From contig NZ_CP084098.1 of assembly GCF_036345015.1 (NCBI RefSeq), positions 1,749,326 to 1,813,325 on the forward strand: a DNA stretch of 64,000 nucleotides. The letters run 5' to 3'. The notes under the pieces were generated by a model. The model was given only the letters and a program-made list of their open reading frames with translations. It searched no databases and was not told where the DNA came from. This DNA is from Cyanobacterium sp. Dongsha4 (GTDB lineage Bacteria; Cyanobacteriota; Cyanobacteriia; Cyanobacteriales; Cyanobacteriaceae). Positions 30,950 to 41,849 of the stretch are shown here, piece after piece (the stretch's first letter is position 1; each line of letters opens with the position of its first letter). A program made the translations under genes and the position numbers.

Positions 30950-31951
30950 ATGGAATCACTTAACTATCTTTTACCATTGGTATGGTTTGCCATCCTTGCT
31001 TTATTTCTATTTATGTATGTGATGTTGGATGGTTTTGATTTAGGGGTAGGGATTCTCTCTCTTACCTCTTCTTCTGAAGAAAGGCGTAGCGTTTTAATGA
31101 CAAGTTTAAGTAATGTCTGGGATGCTAATGCTACATGGTTAATTTTAATGGGGGGAAGTCTTTTTGGTTCGTTTCCCTTGGCTTATAGCACTATTTTAAA
31201 TGCTCTTTATATCCCGATAATGATAATGATTTTGGGGTTAGTGGTGCGTACAGTTTCTTTTGAATTTAGGGAAAATTCTCGTCGCAAATTATTCTGGAAT
31301 TGGGCTTTTGGAGTCGGTAGTTTTGTGGCGACTTTAGGGCAGGGTTTCGCCCTTGCAGGTGTTATTGAGGGTATCCATGTGGATGCTAGTGGGCATTTTA
31401 TTGGTTCGACTTGGGATTGGTTTAACTGGCGTAGTGTGGTGGTTGCTCTAACTCTTATTCAGGGTTATGTTTTAATTGGTTCTTGTTATTTGATTATGAA
31501 AACTACAGGAAGTCTTCAAGAAACTCATTATAAAACCGCTAAAATTGCCGCTATTACTACTCTTATCGGTGCGATCGCAATTACTACTGTAACCCCTATA
31601 TTCTCTATTTTCGCCAGAAATAGACTCTTTGATAAACCTTTTATTTATGTATTTAGTGCCATTCCCATTTTAGGAGTAATTCTAGTGATTTTACTTTTAA
31701 GGAGTTTAGCAAAAAAAAGAGAAGTTACCCCATTTATTTACACAATTTTAATTTTTTTATTAACTTTTGTGGGATTAGCTTTAGTTGTATTTCCCTACAT
31801 AATCCCCCCAAGTGTTACCATTTTTGATGCGGCAGCTTCTCCTAGCTCTTTAGTTTTTATGTTAACTTTTATCGGTTTTTTAATTCCGATTATGCTGTTT
31901 TATAACGTTTATAATTACTTTGTTTTTCGGGGCAAAATTACAGGTAATTAA
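30950..31951 (+). CDS. cydB: Cytochrome bd-type quinol oxidase subunit II
   Basis: CydB pairs with CydA to form the oxidase. The 333-residue protein starts MESLNYLLPLVWFAILALFLFMYVMLDGFDLGVGIL, the CydB signature with the conserved DGFDLG. It contains WDANATWLILMGGSLFGSFP and has about eight hydrophobic segments. It lies just downstream of cydA on the same strand. Confidence 0.95.
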   Translation: MESLNYLLPLVWFAILALFLFMYVMLDGFDLGVGILSLTSSSEERRSVLMTSLSNVWDANATWLILMGGSLFGSFPLAYSTILNALYIPIMIMILGLVVRTVSFEFRENSRRKLFWNWAFGVGSFVATLGQGFALAGVIEGIHVDASGHFIGSTWDWFNWRSVVVALTLIQGYVLIGSCYLIMKTTGSLQETHYKTAKIAAITTLIGAIAITTVTPIFSIFARNRLFDKPFIYVFSAIPILGVILVILLLRSLAKKREVTPFIYTILIFLLTFVGLALVVFPYIIPPSVTIFDAAASPSSLVFMLTFIGFLIPIMLFYNVYNYFVFRGKITGN

Positions 31952-31974
31952 AAGAGATGGTAATTAGGTTTGAG

Positions 31975-32080
31975 TTATGAAAGAAGTGTTAGGGAGTTCG
32001 GAGTTCGGAGTTCGGGGTTTTTAATTTTTAATTTTTAATTCTTAATTATCAATTCTTAATTATCACCTTTGCCCCTTGCC
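31975..32080. repeat. Short tandem heptamer-like repeats after cydB
   Basis: Tandem GAGTTCG units near 31996 run into (TTTTTAA)n units and TTAATTATCAATTC repeats between the convergent cydB and epimerase genes. These look like cyanobacterial short tandem repetitive sequence and may fold as a bidirectional terminator. Confidence 0.6.
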
Positions 32081-32085
32081 CTTTC

Positions 32086-33075
32086 TTAATTTTTATAAAA
32101 TTCTCGATACCATTTAACAAATTCATCAATACCCTTTTCAATGGAAGTAGAAGGTTTAAAGCCAACGGATTTATATAAGTCATCAACATCAGCATAAGTT
32201 ATGGGCACATCTCCGGGTTGAATTGGTAAAAATTCTTTCTCGGCGGTGACACCTAACGATTTTTCAATGGTAGTAATAAAATCAATGAGTTTGACGGGTT
32301 GATTATTGCCAATATTATACAGACGATAAGGTGCTTTACTATTAGGATTATCTGTTTGAGGTGTGGGAATTTGCTTCATAACCCTAACGACTCCTTCAAT
32401 AATGTCATCGATATAAGTAAAGTCTCTTTGCATATCTCCATAATTAAAAACTTTTATTTTCTTTCCTTCTAAAATATTTTTAGTAAAAATAAAGTAAGCC
32501 ATATCTGGTCTTCCATAAGTACCGTAAACTGTAAAGAATCTTAAACCCGTTGTGGGTATGTTGTATAAATGACTATAGGTATGTGCCATTAATTCGTTGG
32601 CTTTTTTCGTGGCGGCGTATAAGCTGACAGGGTTGTCAACATTATCTTGAGTAGAAAAAGGAATTTTTTTATTTGCCCCATAAACTGAACTTGAGGAGGC
32701 GTAAACTAGATGTTGAATGTTATGGTGGCGACAGGCTTCCAAAATGTTAACGAAGCCCACTAGGTTACTATCAACATAAGCATGAGGGTTTTCTAAAGAA
32801 TATCTAACTCCTGCTTGGGCGGCTAAATTGACAACAGTGGTAATTTTATTTTCTTTGAATAAGTCCATTATAGAGGTGCGATCGACCAAATCCAAGAGAA
32901 AAAACTGAAAATTATGATGTTGTTTTAAAATTTCTAAACGAGCTTGTTTTAAAGATACGTCATAATAGTCATTCATATTATCAATACCGATAACTGAATA
33001 GCCATCATTCAATAAACGCTGACTTAGATGAAAACCAATAAAACCGCTACTACCTGTAATTAAAATTGTTTCCAT
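32086..33075 (-). CDS. NAD-dependent sugar epimerase, UDP-glucuronate 4-epimerase-like
   Basis: An extended SDR of 329 residues from the chosen ATG ([22 protein letters not shown]); a Met four codons upstream is also possible. It carries the NAD loop [29 protein letters not shown], the catalytic Ser in [17 protein letters not shown] with the Tyr-x3-Lys pair, and [17 protein letters not shown]. The [10 protein letters not shown] and YGRPDMA motifs are characteristic of UDP-glucuronate 4-epimerases, which make UDP-galacturonate for surface polysaccharides. It is convergent with cydB and downstream of tamB. Confidence 0.88.
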   Translation of the reverse strand: METILITGSSGFIGFHLSQRLLNDGYSVIGIDNMNDYYDVSLKQARLEILKQHHNFQFFLLDLVDRTSIMDLFKENKITTVVNLAAQAGVRYSLENPHAYVDSNLVGFVNILEACRHHNIQHLVYASSSSVYGANKKIPFSTQDNVDNPVSLYAATKKANELMAHTYSHLYNIPTTGLRFFTVYGTYGRPDMAYFIFTKNILEGKKIKVFNYGDMQRDFTYIDDIIEGVVRVMKQIPTPQTDNPNSKAPYRLYNIGNNQPVKLIDFITTIEKSLGVTAEKEFLPIQPGDVPITYADVDDLYKSVGFKPSTSIEKGIDEFVKWYREFYKN

Positions 33076-33087
33076 AATATTAATCAA

Positions 33088-33479
33088 ATTTATTAATTTT
33101 TTAATAATAGCTGAATACCGTTATTTGAAGTAATAAGATAATAAGATAGCCTGAATTTGATGTAAAATCTTTAACATAGATGAGTTTTAGCTATTTTTTA
33201 AGAACAATTTACACTGACTATTTTATTTCATTAATCTTTATCAAATTAATTTTTGATATTTTTAAGTTACAGCATTTTTGATTTGAAAAATAACTTATCA
33301 ATATGAGAAATTTAACTTGTATTGCTCAGGTAATATTTTTTATATTCTATTAATGTATAAATTTCGACTGCTGTTAATTATTTACTCTTTATCTAAAATA
33401 ATAACACTTGACTTATTCTGTTTAAAAACAAATTTATTGGGCATATAAACATCTTGTAAAGGCCAATTAAATGTAAACA
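33088..33479. other. AT-rich spacer between tamB and the epimerase
   Basis: About 390 bp of AT-rich sequence between two minus-strand genes. I see no ORF, RNA or repeat of note. Confidence 0.45.
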
Positions 33480-36400
33480 TTAAAAACGATGTTCAAATTC
33501 TAATACTCCTCTTGTATCTTGTTCAAAATCACTTGAACCTCTAAAAATAGTTTGGTCATTGAGACGATAGCGAATACTATATCTAGGGGATTGCTCATTA
33601 GTTAATATTTTCATAATAGAAATAGACAAATCATCTGTCAAATCTAAAGCTAATTCAGCCCCTAAGCCAAGAGTAGAAATACGGTTTTCGGGATCTAATA
33701 TTTGAGTAGGAAATAATCTTAATTCATCAAATCCAAATGCTTTTTGAATTTCCCCTTGCACACCACCTAAAAACGCCGCACTAGCTAAATTAACTAAATC
33801 AAGATTACCATTTGCTTCTGTTAAATTATTGAAAAACCCCCCCCCTAAAAGAGCGATAATTTCTGCTTCATTTCTTTGAGGACTACTACTTAATACTATA
33901 TTATTTTCTAAGTTATCACTCCATCCTTTTATTCCTGCTTTAATTTTAATTGTTTGAACTGTGTCGATGGAAAAATTAGTTAAATCTCTAATCTCATTAC
34001 TATTGGATGTATCTGCAAATTGATAGCGACTTGTCTCTGTTACTGAACTTTCCAACTGTAAATCAAGATAAGGGTTAAACCCATTTTCAGGAGTAAATTT
34101 TGCTGTATTGTTATAGTTATTAGCAAGACTTAATTGACTGGTAAATAAGTTTATATTACCGTCAGTTAAGTGAATTATTCCTTGAGGAGATAAATTATTT
34201 AACTTGCCTTTTAAGTTTAATTGTCCTTTAGCTCTTAAATTTAAAATAGGAGGTTGTTCAATAATAATATCATCTTTTAAATTAATATATAAATCGCTTA
34301 TATTAATATCATTCAGTAAACCTTGCTCACTAATTATTTTGTCTGATTGATTTTTAGTTAGCTCAATCTGTCCATCATATAAATTAATTTCCCCTCCCAA
34401 TTTAGGACGAATAAAACTTCCTGATATATTTAACTCAGCAGAGGCGTTGCCTCTATATAATTCATTAAGATTTAAACTTAAATCATTAACATTTAAACTT
34501 AAAAATTGACTATCCAATTGAGAATCAACTAGAGGCAAACGTCCATTTAAACTGATACTGCCTCCACTAAATTCTCCCACTAAACTAGGAATATTTAATT
34601 GGCTAAAATCAAATAAAACTTGACCATTAATATTAGAAATCGTTTGATTATCAATAGCTTTTCCTTGGACAACTCCATTATTTAATGTGATGATACCCTC
34701 TGTATTAACTTCTTTAATAGAGTTATTTTCTTGATTATATTTTCCTTTTATATTCAAATCAATATTGCCGTCTCCTTCTAACCATTTTAACTGATTATTA
34801 GTGAGTATATCGAGTAAGGTAAAACCATCTTTATTTAAGTTTATATCAAGTTTAAAATCATTATTCTTAGGTTTTGATGAATTAGGAAAAATTTGAAAAG
34901 GAAGGCTTCCTATTAGTTTTAATGATTCATTATTATTAGTTAAATTACTACTAGCTAAAAAATCAATACGAGAATTTCTTAAGCCAAAACTGGCATTAGT
35001 TTGATCAATATTTTTATTATTTATTTGTACATCAATAGCTTCAATATTTCCTTTTGCCAGAGGATTTTTTTCACTACCACTAATTGCGATCGCACTATTA
35101 ACATTTCCTTGTATATTTAAGGTATCAGGTAAATTAGCTATATCAGCTATTTGAGAAAGAGGAAAATTAGATAAAGTAACCTCTCCAGATATTCTTTCAG
35201 GTTGAAAAGTCCCAGTTAAAGATAAAATTGTTTCATCGCTTTTAATAATAACAGGGAGAAATGTGAGTAAACTATTGTGATAACTGCCCGTAACTTGTAA
35301 AAAATTGCCTTCATAGCTTCCCCATTGCCAACTATTCCCACGAAAATCAAAATCAGCCTTAACACCATCCTGAGATGAAAAACCTAAGTTTATCACACCA
35401 TTAAATTTACCCGTTAATTCTTCTAAAGAAGGTAAGTTTTTATCTAAGATTTTCTCCCTTTTTAAAATTAAATTATTCTCAACTTTTTGCAGAGTGTCGA
35501 TTGTCTCTAAAAGCGAATCTCCCTCCGAATTAATGGCAAAAAGCGGGGGATTAGCAGATAAATCACTCTCTGAAGGTAAAGAAGCGGATTTATTAGAAAC
35601 AACGGAAATAGTATCATTTTCGACAGAATATTGGTTATCACTATTACTATTAGCAGAGTATAAATCTTTTGCAGAGGCGTATTCCCTTGGCTGAAAACCT
35701 TTTGATATATCAGAAAACTCAAAAAATTCCCAACTGGTAAGAAGATTTTGAATATCTCCATTTCGAATTTCCACATCTAATTTTAATTGTGGATTATGAG
35801 TTAAAGAAACCAATTCTCCTGTAAACTTATATTCATTTTCTTGATGTTGTAAATTACCATTAATAAATTCAATCACATCATTTTTCATTACGACTTCACT
35901 GGTGAGAATATCTCCATGAAGATGATTTAAACTCGGTTTTGTAATGGTGATTTTAGAGGCATCAATATTATAATCATTTAAGTTTAAACTTACCTCTCCT
36001 GAAAGAATACCCCCAACTTCTTTAATTTCCGAAGGTAGATAACTTTTCCAAGATTTTGTCACCTTATCTAAGGGTATCTCACTCATATCAACAACGAAAT
36101 TTTCCGACTCTCTTAAACCTCTTAATTGTGTGCTGTCTTTTTGCAGATAGATTTCTTGGGGTTTTAATTGATTGTCTAAGGTTACGGCTAATTTATCTTC
36201 ACTATCACTATCATTTAAAGCCAAATCCAATCCCTGTTGTGGAGAAAAAGATAATTCACCCCGAAGAGGAGAAAAGTTTAAATTAGCTATCTCAAATTTG
36301 TTAAGGGTAACATCTCCTTTTAACTGAGGTTGAGAAAGATTTCCAATTAATTTACCTTGAAAATCAACATTACCCTGATAATTAAGTAAACTCAAGGAAG

Positions 36401-38750
36401 CAGGTAAGGATAGTTTTGACAAACTCATTTGTTGAGTAGTCACATCCAAATCAAAATCTTCTATGGTTTGAGTTTTGGTATCTAAATTAATTATTCCCCT
36501 TGCTTGAAAATTCTCACTAACTGCCCGATTAACTTGTAAGTATTCCCCATTCCAACCAAAAGATACTGTCACTGGTTGAGAAATTAAGCTAATTCCTTGA
36601 GTAAAAGATAAATTACCGTCAACACTTATTTTATCTGGGGTAATAGAATTCACATTCCCTTTTACTGTTAAATCTCCTTTGACTTGCCCCTCCCAACTAT
36701 TATCAAGTTGAGAAAGAGAAAAACCCTCAGTAAAAGTATTGGCAATAAAATTATTTTCTGCAACTTTGATTTGATTAACTTTAATTTTTCCTTGAGGTAA
36801 AAATATATCGCCTTGCCCTTCTATATTTATATTTTCTTGATTATCTAAATCTCCCTTAACAATTAAACCTGCTGTTATATTACCTTTATCAATTCCATGC
36901 ACATTGAGAAATTGATTTTCTGGATTATTCGATAAAGATAAAAGTTGAGTCAGGGGAAAATTATTAACCTCCAAGGTGGTTTGCCAGTTATTATCCTTGA
37001 GATGAGTATTTTCTAATACAATCTGATTTTCTCCTAGGTTAAAAGAAAAATTCCCCTCTAGCTTTAAGTTTTCTTGGTTTAGGTTTTGAGTATTACCACT
37101 TAAGTTAAAATTCCCCTGAAGTATAGAATCTTGACATTTTAATTTTTCACAGTTGATGAAGGATAAATCTCGTAAACTTCCTTGGGAAATTTCTATATTG
37201 GCTAACCATGAATCAGAGTTAAGTTGTAGGTTTTTAACCCTTGCCTCTCCTTGGGGTAACTTTATGTTGGAAGCACCTGTTAATTGAAAATTAGAAAATT
37301 CTTGCCAATTCCCAGAAAAATTATAATTACCTGAAATTTTCCCCAGAGAAATCGGTAATGTTTGTTGATAAAGATTGAGAAGTTTTTCGCCATCAATTTC
37401 TTTTCCTTGCCAATCAATACTAAATTTGCTGTTAGCTTTTTGTAAGTTGATAAAACCGTTGCCTTTTATTTCACCTCCTATTTTTGGCAATATGGTGACA
37501 TCTTCTATATTTAACTGAGAGTCAATAATAGCTAAATTAGCGGTTATTTTATCAAGAGGAATTTTGGCAACCTTAATTTCTTCATCTGCATTGGTAATTT
37601 TTACTTTAACTATCGGATTATAGACATTACCTGTTAGGCTAACATTCCCTTGAATTTTTCCTTCTGTTTCTAAATTAAATGGGGTTAACTTCAAAGAGGA
37701 AGCTACATCGTCAATGGTTAGAGAATTAGTAATATTGGCATTAATATTCAAGTTTCTATTTTTATCGATAATGCCTGTAACTTGAGTTGGAATTAAACCT
37801 AAATTAGTTGTAATGTTATCTAGTTTGATTTCTCCATTTTTTGATAGGTTTATATTGCCATTGCTGTTAACTAGGGGATAAGGTAGTTGTGGAAAAGAAA
37901 CATCTACTTGGTTAACGTTAATGTTGCCTTCAATACTGTCAAGGGTTTCATTTTGAAATTCAAGAATAAGATTGCTATTTAGTTTGCCTGAGTTTATTTG
38001 TAGGGGTAATCTGACTAAATTGAGTTGATTAAAAGTATCTGTCAAGATATTTTCGGCGTTAATATTTAACACCCATTGGTTATCTGAAGGGATTCTCCAT
38101 CCAGTTAGGTTAACATTTCCCCCTGCAACAACATTTCCTTCTACATTGAATAAATTTTTATTTTCTTCAAAGATGAAATTGGCTAGGTTGATATTTAACT
38201 GAGAATATTTTTCTGGATTGAGATTATTTTTGACGAATAAATTACCACTATTTAGTTGTATGTCATTAACATTGACAGTTAATCCCCAAGGTAAGCTACT
38301 TTTTTGACTACTAATATTTAGTGTTAACCAACTATCATTTTTATCTTGTTGTAGATAAATTTCTCCTTGATTGAGAGTGATGTCTAAATCTAATTTTTTT
38401 GATAGTAGTGTTAGGGGGTTGAAATGGACTATAATTTCTTCTACGATAGCAGAATCGTTTTCTGTGGCGGTAGTGGGGATAATTGTTTTCCCAATAGTTA
38501 AATGATTAAAAGAAATCGTATTTATTTTACCTAGTTTAATAGGACGAGAAAGGTAATTACTAATAGATTTTTCTAGTAAGGGGTTTAGTTTTTCTGTAGT
38601 GAAATGCCATCCGTAGCTTAATCCTCCTCCTACAGATAATAAAGTCAGGTAGGTAAACCAGCGCCAAAGGTTTTTTTGATTCTGAATGGCTTGTGTGGTT
38701 ACTTTATTTTTCTTAGAGTTTGATAGGGAATAGTCGGAGGAGTCAATCAT
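33480..38750 (-). CDS. tamB: Translocation and assembly module protein TamB (DUF490)
   Basis: The 1756-residue protein has a single N-terminal TM helix (about residues 30-52) after a basic cytoplasmic stretch. A very long repetitive beta-helical region follows, built of Asn/Gly/Asp-rich strands (patterns like GNVNLSG, LNLKGKLNN). The C-terminal TamB domain lies at about 1400-1756 and ends in a barrel-like FEQDTRGVLEFEHRF. Family members span the periplasm as hydrophobic-groove rods, moving lipids or aiding outer-membrane protein assembly with an Omp85 partner. No Omp85 gene is adjacent here. A segment around residues 1000-1060, rich in Ser/Asn (SANSNSDNQYSVENDT), looks like a lineage-specific linker. 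TamB-like proteins of this size are normal in cyanobacteria. Confidence 0.9.
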   Translation of the reverse strand: MIDSSDYSLSNSKKNKVTTQAIQNQKNLWRWFTYLTLLSVGGGLSYGWHFTTEKLNPLLEKSISNYLSRPIKLGKINTISFNHLTIGKTIIPTTATENDSAIVEEIIVHFNPLTLLSKKLDLDITLNQGEIYLQQDKNDSWLTLNISSQKSSLPWGLTVNVNDIQLNSGNLFVKNNLNPEKYSQLNINLANFIFEENKNLFNVEGNVVAGGNVNLTGWRIPSDNQWVLNINAENILTDTFNQLNLVRLPLQINSGKLNSNLILEFQNETLDSIEGNINVNQVDVSFPQLPYPLVNSNGNINLSKNGEIKLDNITTNLGLIPTQVTGIIDKNRNLNINANITNSLTIDDVASSLKLTPFNLETEGKIQGNVSLTGNVYNPIVKVKITNADEEIKVAKIPLDKITANLAIIDSQLNIEDVTILPKIGGEIKGNGFINLQKANSKFSIDWQGKEIDGEKLLNLYQQTLPISLGKISGNYNFSGNWQEFSNFQLTGASNIKLPQGEARVKNLQLNSDSWLANIEISQGSLRDLSFINCEKLKCQDSILQGNFNLSGNTQNLNQENLKLEGNFSFNLGENQIVLENTHLKDNNWQTTLEVNNFPLTQLLSLSNNPENQFLNVHGIDKGNITAGLIVKGDLDNQENINIEGQGDIFLPQGKIKVNQIKVAENNFIANTFTEGFSLSQLDNSWEGQVKGDLTVKGNVNSITPDKISVDGNLSFTQGISLISQPVTVSFGWNGEYLQVNRAVSENFQARGIINLDTKTQTIEDFDLDVTTQQMSLSKLSLPASLSLLNYQGNVDFQGKLIGNLSQPQLKGDVTLNKFEIANLNFSPLRGELSFSPQQGLDLALNDSDSEDKLAVTLDNQLKPQEIYLQKDSTQLRGLRESENFVVDMSEIPLDKVTKSWKSYLPSEIKEVGGILSGEVSLNLNDYNIDASKITITKPSLNHLHGDILTSEVVMKNDVIEFINGNLQHQENEYKFTGELVSLTHNPQLKLDVEIRNGDIQNLLTSWEFFEFSDISKGFQPREYASAKDLYSANSNSDNQYSVENDTISVVSNKSASLPSESDLSANPPLFAINSEGDSLLETIDTLQKVENNLILKREKILDKNLPSLEELTGKFNGVINLGFSSQDGVKADFDFRGNSWQWGSYEGNFLQVTGSYHNSLLTFLPVIIKSDETILSLTGTFQPERISGEVTLSNFPLSQIADIANLPDTLNIQGNVNSAIAISGSEKNPLAKGNIEAIDVQINNKNIDQTNASFGLRNSRIDFLASSNLTNNNESLKLIGSLPFQIFPNSSKPKNNDFKLDINLNKDGFTLLDILTNNQLKWLEGDGNIDLNIKGKYNQENNSIKEVNTEGIITLNNGVVQGKAIDNQTISNINGQVLFDFSQLNIPSLVGEFSGGSISLNGRLPLVDSQLDSQFLSLNVNDLSLNLNELYRGNASAELNISGSFIRPKLGGEINLYDGQIELTKNQSDKIISEQGLLNDINISDLYINLKDDIIIEQPPILNLRAKGQLNLKGKLNNLSPQGIIHLTDGNINLFTSQLSLANNYNNTAKFTPENGFNPYLDLQLESSVTETSRYQFADTSNSNEIRDLTNFSIDTVQTIKIKAGIKGWSDNLENNIVLSSSPQRNEAEIIALLGGGFFNNLTEANGNLDLVNLASAAFLGGVQGEIQKAFGFDELRLFPTQILDPENRISTLGLGAELALDLTDDLSISIMKILTNEQSPRYSIRYRLNDQTIFRGSSDFEQDTRGVLEFEHRF

Positions 38751-38848
38751 CTCTTTTGCGGATAGTGGTCATGTTTTTGTCTCTAGCTTATCCTAATTAT
38801 TCTAAGTTAAGAATTAAATGATCGTCCCTTCAAGTAATTAATTTTTTT

Positions 38849-39349
38849 CTAATTATCCATTAATGATTTTAGATTAGCTAAAGCTGACCAACGTTGATCA
38901 TTTTTATTGTTATCTGTGGATGTTTTGCCGGGAGGTTGACAATCATTACTACATAAACTGCGTAGGGGAATGGCTAAAGATAGTTGTTGATAAATCCATT
39001 CCTCTATAATTAATTCTCCGTCGGGGGGTAAACTTTCCCATAAATCTTCCCCTGTAATTTCTCTTTCGGGGGGATAATATTGATCTAATTCGGCTTCGTA
39101 TTTGAGATAAATAATTTCTGAGGTATCGACTTTTAAACGATAATTAAATGTTTGTAAACATCGATCGCACGTTAATGTAAGAATAGTATCTGCTTGTAAT
39201 TGTAACTCTAAAAAGTTACCCCCATGACGCACTTGAAATATTCCTTTTACGGGGATAAGAGTGGTTAAGCCTGAGATGCGATCGCACAACTTGATTTTCA
39301 TGGTTTGCTCAGGCATTTTTAGCAGTTGTGGAATATAAATAGTTTCCAT
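38849..39349 (-). CDS. DUF177/YceD family protein
   Basis: From the ATG at 39349 the product has 166 residues (METIYIPQLLKMPEQTMKIKL). It carries the YceD signature LTCDRCLQTFNYRL with a Cys-x2-Cys pair near residue 64 and a second pair in LCSNDCQPPG near the C-terminus, which together may bind zinc. It ends DQRWSALANLKSLMDN, a typical DUF177 finish. Homologues act with 23S rRNA accumulation and large-subunit assembly in plants and bacteria. I rejected an in-frame start at 39403 because those 18 codons overlap a degenerate spacer repeat. It lies between tamB and the khpB-yidC-rnpA cluster. Confidence 0.85.
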   Translation of the reverse strand: METIYIPQLLKMPEQTMKIKLCDRISGLTTLIPVKGIFQVRHGGNFLELQLQADTILTLTCDRCLQTFNYRLKVDTSEIIYLKYEAELDQYYPPEREITGEDLWESLPPDGELIIEEWIYQQLSLAIPLRSLCSNDCQPPGKTSTDNNKNDQRWSALANLKSLMDN

Positions 39350-39359
39350 CAGTGAATAA

Positions 39360-39517
39360 TCAATAGATTTTAAAAGGGCAAAGTTGAAAAGGGCAAGGGG
39401 CAAGAGAAAAACCTCCCTTTATCCCCCCTATTTAGGTAGTAGAGGAGAAGGCAAAAGTGTTTAATTAACTTCCCCTAATCCCTCAACATCCTAACACCCT
39501 AACACCTGAAACCTATA
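39360..39517. repeat. Dispersed spacer repeats downstream of khpB
   Basis: The blocks GGCAAAGTTGAAAAGGGCAA, GGCAAAAGTGTTTAATTAAC and CCTAACACCCTAACACCTG match repeats seen elsewhere in the window in both orientations. Confidence 0.55.
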
Positions 39518-40006
39518 TTATCGTCTTAATTTTACGATCAAACGGCGATCAGGCTCATTTCCTTCGCTTTCTGTGGCTAAATCTCCTGATTTCTCCAAAA
39601 AGCTATGAACTTGTCTTCTTTCTACCGATGATAAATAGCGTATTTCCTCTGGCATTCCCGTAATACGAACTCTATCGGCGGCTTTTTGTGCGATCGCCAT
39701 TAGTTCAGCTTGACGACGAATACGATAACCATTTAACTCCACTGTGAAAAAACGTTCTTCCCCATCAAATACTCCGATATTTAACAAAACATTAGCTAAA
39801 TACTGTAAAGCATCAATGGTTTCACCTTTTTTCCCAATTAAATTTTCAATGACGTTGGGAGTTAATTTAGTTTCATCAATGGTTAGCCAACAAGAAATTG
39901 CTCTCTCTTCTTGTTCAACTCTACCAATAGTAACACTGGCAGAAACACCCATTAAAGTTAGTAATGTTTCTAACCACTTTTTACCCCTTTGGATTTGTTC
40001 ATCCAT
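39518..40006 (-). CDS. khpB: RNA-binding protein KhpB (Jag)
   Basis: The 162-residue protein combines a KH-like domain (LIGKKGETIDALQYLANVLL, about residues 66-88) with a C-terminal R3H domain (MPEEIRYLSSVERRQVHSFL, then SEGNEPDRRLIVKL). This is the Jag/SpoIIIJ-associated architecture. It binds RNA and, in firmicutes, works with KhpA in division and cell-wall control. Position directly downstream of yidC (28 bp) is the conserved rpmH-rnpA-yidC-jag order. Confidence 0.92.
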   Translation of the reverse strand: MDEQIQRGKKWLETLLTLMGVSASVTIGRVEQEERAISCWLTIDETKLTPNVIENLIGKKGETIDALQYLANVLLNIGVFDGEERFFTVELNGYRIRRQAELMAIAQKAADRVRITGMPEEIRYLSSVERRQVHSFLEKSGDLATESEGNEPDRRLIVKLRR

Positions 40007-40034
40007 AATTTATCAATTAATTCCTACTACACTA

Positions 40035-41180
40035 CTAAGAAGTTTTTTCTTTCTTTTTCAGATTTTTTTTCTCAAAAGGAAGATTATCTCTGGTTTTATT
40101 GGCTTTTTCTCTTTCTGCCACAATTTTTTGCAAGTTTTCTGGCAAAGGTTCTCTCATGAGAACTAAAGTTTGAATCGTTTGAAAAACGTTAGCAATAACG
40201 ATATACATTAAAACCCCTGCAGGAAGAGGGAAAAATAAAAACATCCCAGAAAAAATAACAGGTGTAATTTTATTCACCGTTTGTTGCTGTTCATTTCCGC
40301 CAGTATTTTGTCCGCCACCAGACAATTCTTGGTTAAGATAAATACTGAAACCGAAGAAGATTACCATGCCGAGAATATCCCAGTTAATCGTACCATCATC
40401 GCCGACAACTCCTACACGTCCGAGGGCTTTAATAAACAAAAACCCTTTATCGGCGGCAATACCGGGGATAGTTATTTGAATGGTTGCATCTCCAGTGGAA
40501 AGGGCTTGAATCTCACCATCTTCAGTCACCATGACTCTTTCTTGCCCTTTGGTAACTTCCCAACGGGGTTGTAAATGACTGTCAGAATAATCGCTAACGA
40601 TAGATTGTAATGATTTGCCTTCTGTGGTTTGCAATTCAATTTGTTCTTTTTCCCCTACCACTAACTTGTTTCCTGCTGGTAGAATGGCAGAAATACGATT
40701 ATGTACCCCGTCATTGATAAATACATTTTGAGCCTTTGTGGCAAAGGGTTGAGGTTGAATACGCTCGATTTGTTCTTGGGGGAAGATTTGCACATCAACG
40801 GTATAGTTAATATCTGCAAATGGTGAACCTCTGAGGGTAGCAAACAAAGCGAATAGGATAGGCATTTGTAACAGCAAGGGTAAACAACCAGCTAGAGGAT
40901 TGCCCAATTCCTGCATTAGTTTCCCCATTTCTTCTTGTTGTTTTTGGGGATTATCTTTATATTTTTTCTGAATCTCTGCCTGTCTTTCTTTCATCAAAGG
41001 CTGAGTGATACGCATTTTTCTCATATTGCGAATTTGTCCTGCACTCAGAGGATAAACCGCAAACCTAACGACTAATGTTAGGGCAATAATTCCGAATCCA
41101 TAACTAGGCACAATCCCATAGAAGAAGTCAAGGATTGGCAACATGATGTTTGTGGATATAAAACCTATACCAAAATCCAT
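40035..41180 (-). CDS. yidC: Membrane protein insertase YidC/Oxa1
   Basis: YidC inserts proteins into the plasma and thylakoid membranes. The 381-residue product starts [22 protein letters not shown] and shows [30 protein letters not shown] with the conserved groove Arg. [18 protein letters not shown] follows, and the last TM helices lie near 320-345 ([20 protein letters not shown]). A beta-rich insert between the membrane segments (about 150-260) is a cyanobacterial feature. The Lys-rich C-terminal tail ([13 protein letters not shown]) suits ribosome contact. Confidence 0.95.
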   Translation of the reverse strand: MDFGIGFISTNIMLPILDFFYGIVPSYGFGIIALTLVVRFAVYPLSAGQIRNMRKMRITQPLMKERQAEIQKKYKDNPQKQQEEMGKLMQELGNPLAGCLPLLLQMPILFALFATLRGSPFADINYTVDVQIFPQEQIERIQPQPFATKAQNVFINDGVHNRISAILPAGNKLVVGEKEQIELQTTEGKSLQSIVSDYSDSHLQPRWEVTKGQERVMVTEDGEIQALSTGDATIQITIPGIAADKGFLFIKALGRVGVVGDDGTINWDILGMVIFFGFSIYLNQELSGGGQNTGGNEQQQTVNKITPVIFSGMFLFFPLPAGVLMYIVIANVFQTIQTLVLMREPLPENLQKIVAEREKANKTRDNLPFEKKNLKKKEKTS

Positions 41181-41456
41181 TTTGATCTCGTTTTTTCTAC
41201 TTTTACTTTATTTAATTTGATTGTCAGCAATTATTAACAAATACTCTAACGCTTTAAAATAATGGTTAATTATTGAATGTGTTTTGGGAAAAACATAGTC
41301 TATTTTAAGTTATTGACGACATCACTTTGGATCTATTTTTTTCCAGAATGTCCCAGAATGTAAATGATAAGTAAAAATTGCTGATAACTAATCTAATGGC
41401 TAAAGATGCAAAGCTCTATATCATCAATCCAAAGAAAAAGTAATGGTCAATGAATC

Positions 41457-41849
41457 TTATTTTGCGATCGCATCTACGGGTTTACCCGTTTTATCCGCCG
41501 CTTTTTCGGCTATGTAGTCATAAATTTCCCGAAAACGAGGTAATGCTCGCATTTCCAAACGACTTTTATCTTTTAAAGTAACCACAATGTCACCCCAAAA
41601 ACCTAAACCACGAGGCACTTTTACCACTCGGACAATTTCTGAATAAATAATATCGGTGCGATCGCGCCCCATCCAACCACCAGTAACAGAGATACGACGG
41701 TCAGTAATACGATAACGCAACCAAATAGAACGTACGATAGCTCCCACCGTTAAAGGTAAGCAAATAACAGTAAACGCCAATAAAATATTGATAATTAGAT
41801 CCCCCACATGAGGACCTCCTTCATAGAATACGTCTTCTCTAATACCCAT
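41457..41849 (-). CDS. PH-domain membrane protein (YdbS/DUF304-like)
   Basis: The 130-residue protein has one or two hydrophobic segments (about residues 17-40) followed by a bacterial PH-like domain (YRITDRRISVTGGWMGRDRTDIIYSEIVRVVKVPRG, given here only as residues about 50-85). It overlaps the 3' end of rnpA by 11 bp and precedes yidC. The rpmH-rnpA-PH protein-yidC order is typical of cyanobacteria and suggests a membrane-linked role, but its function is unknown. Confidence 0.85.
   Translation of the reverse strand: MGIREDVFYEGGPHVGDLIINILLAFTVICLPLTVGAIVRSIWLRYRITDRRISVTGGWMGRDRTDIIYSEIVRVVKVPRGLGFWGDIVVTLKDKSRLEMRALPRFREIYDYIAEKAADKTGKPVDAIAK

Noticed and set aside
35494-35776. Opposed ORFs inside tamB
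   Set aside because: Both overlap a conserved long gene in other frames and lack family features.
39350-39403. Longer start for the DUF177 gene
   Set aside because: The extra 18 codons lie against a spacer-repeat tract; METIYIPQ at 39349 fits the family.
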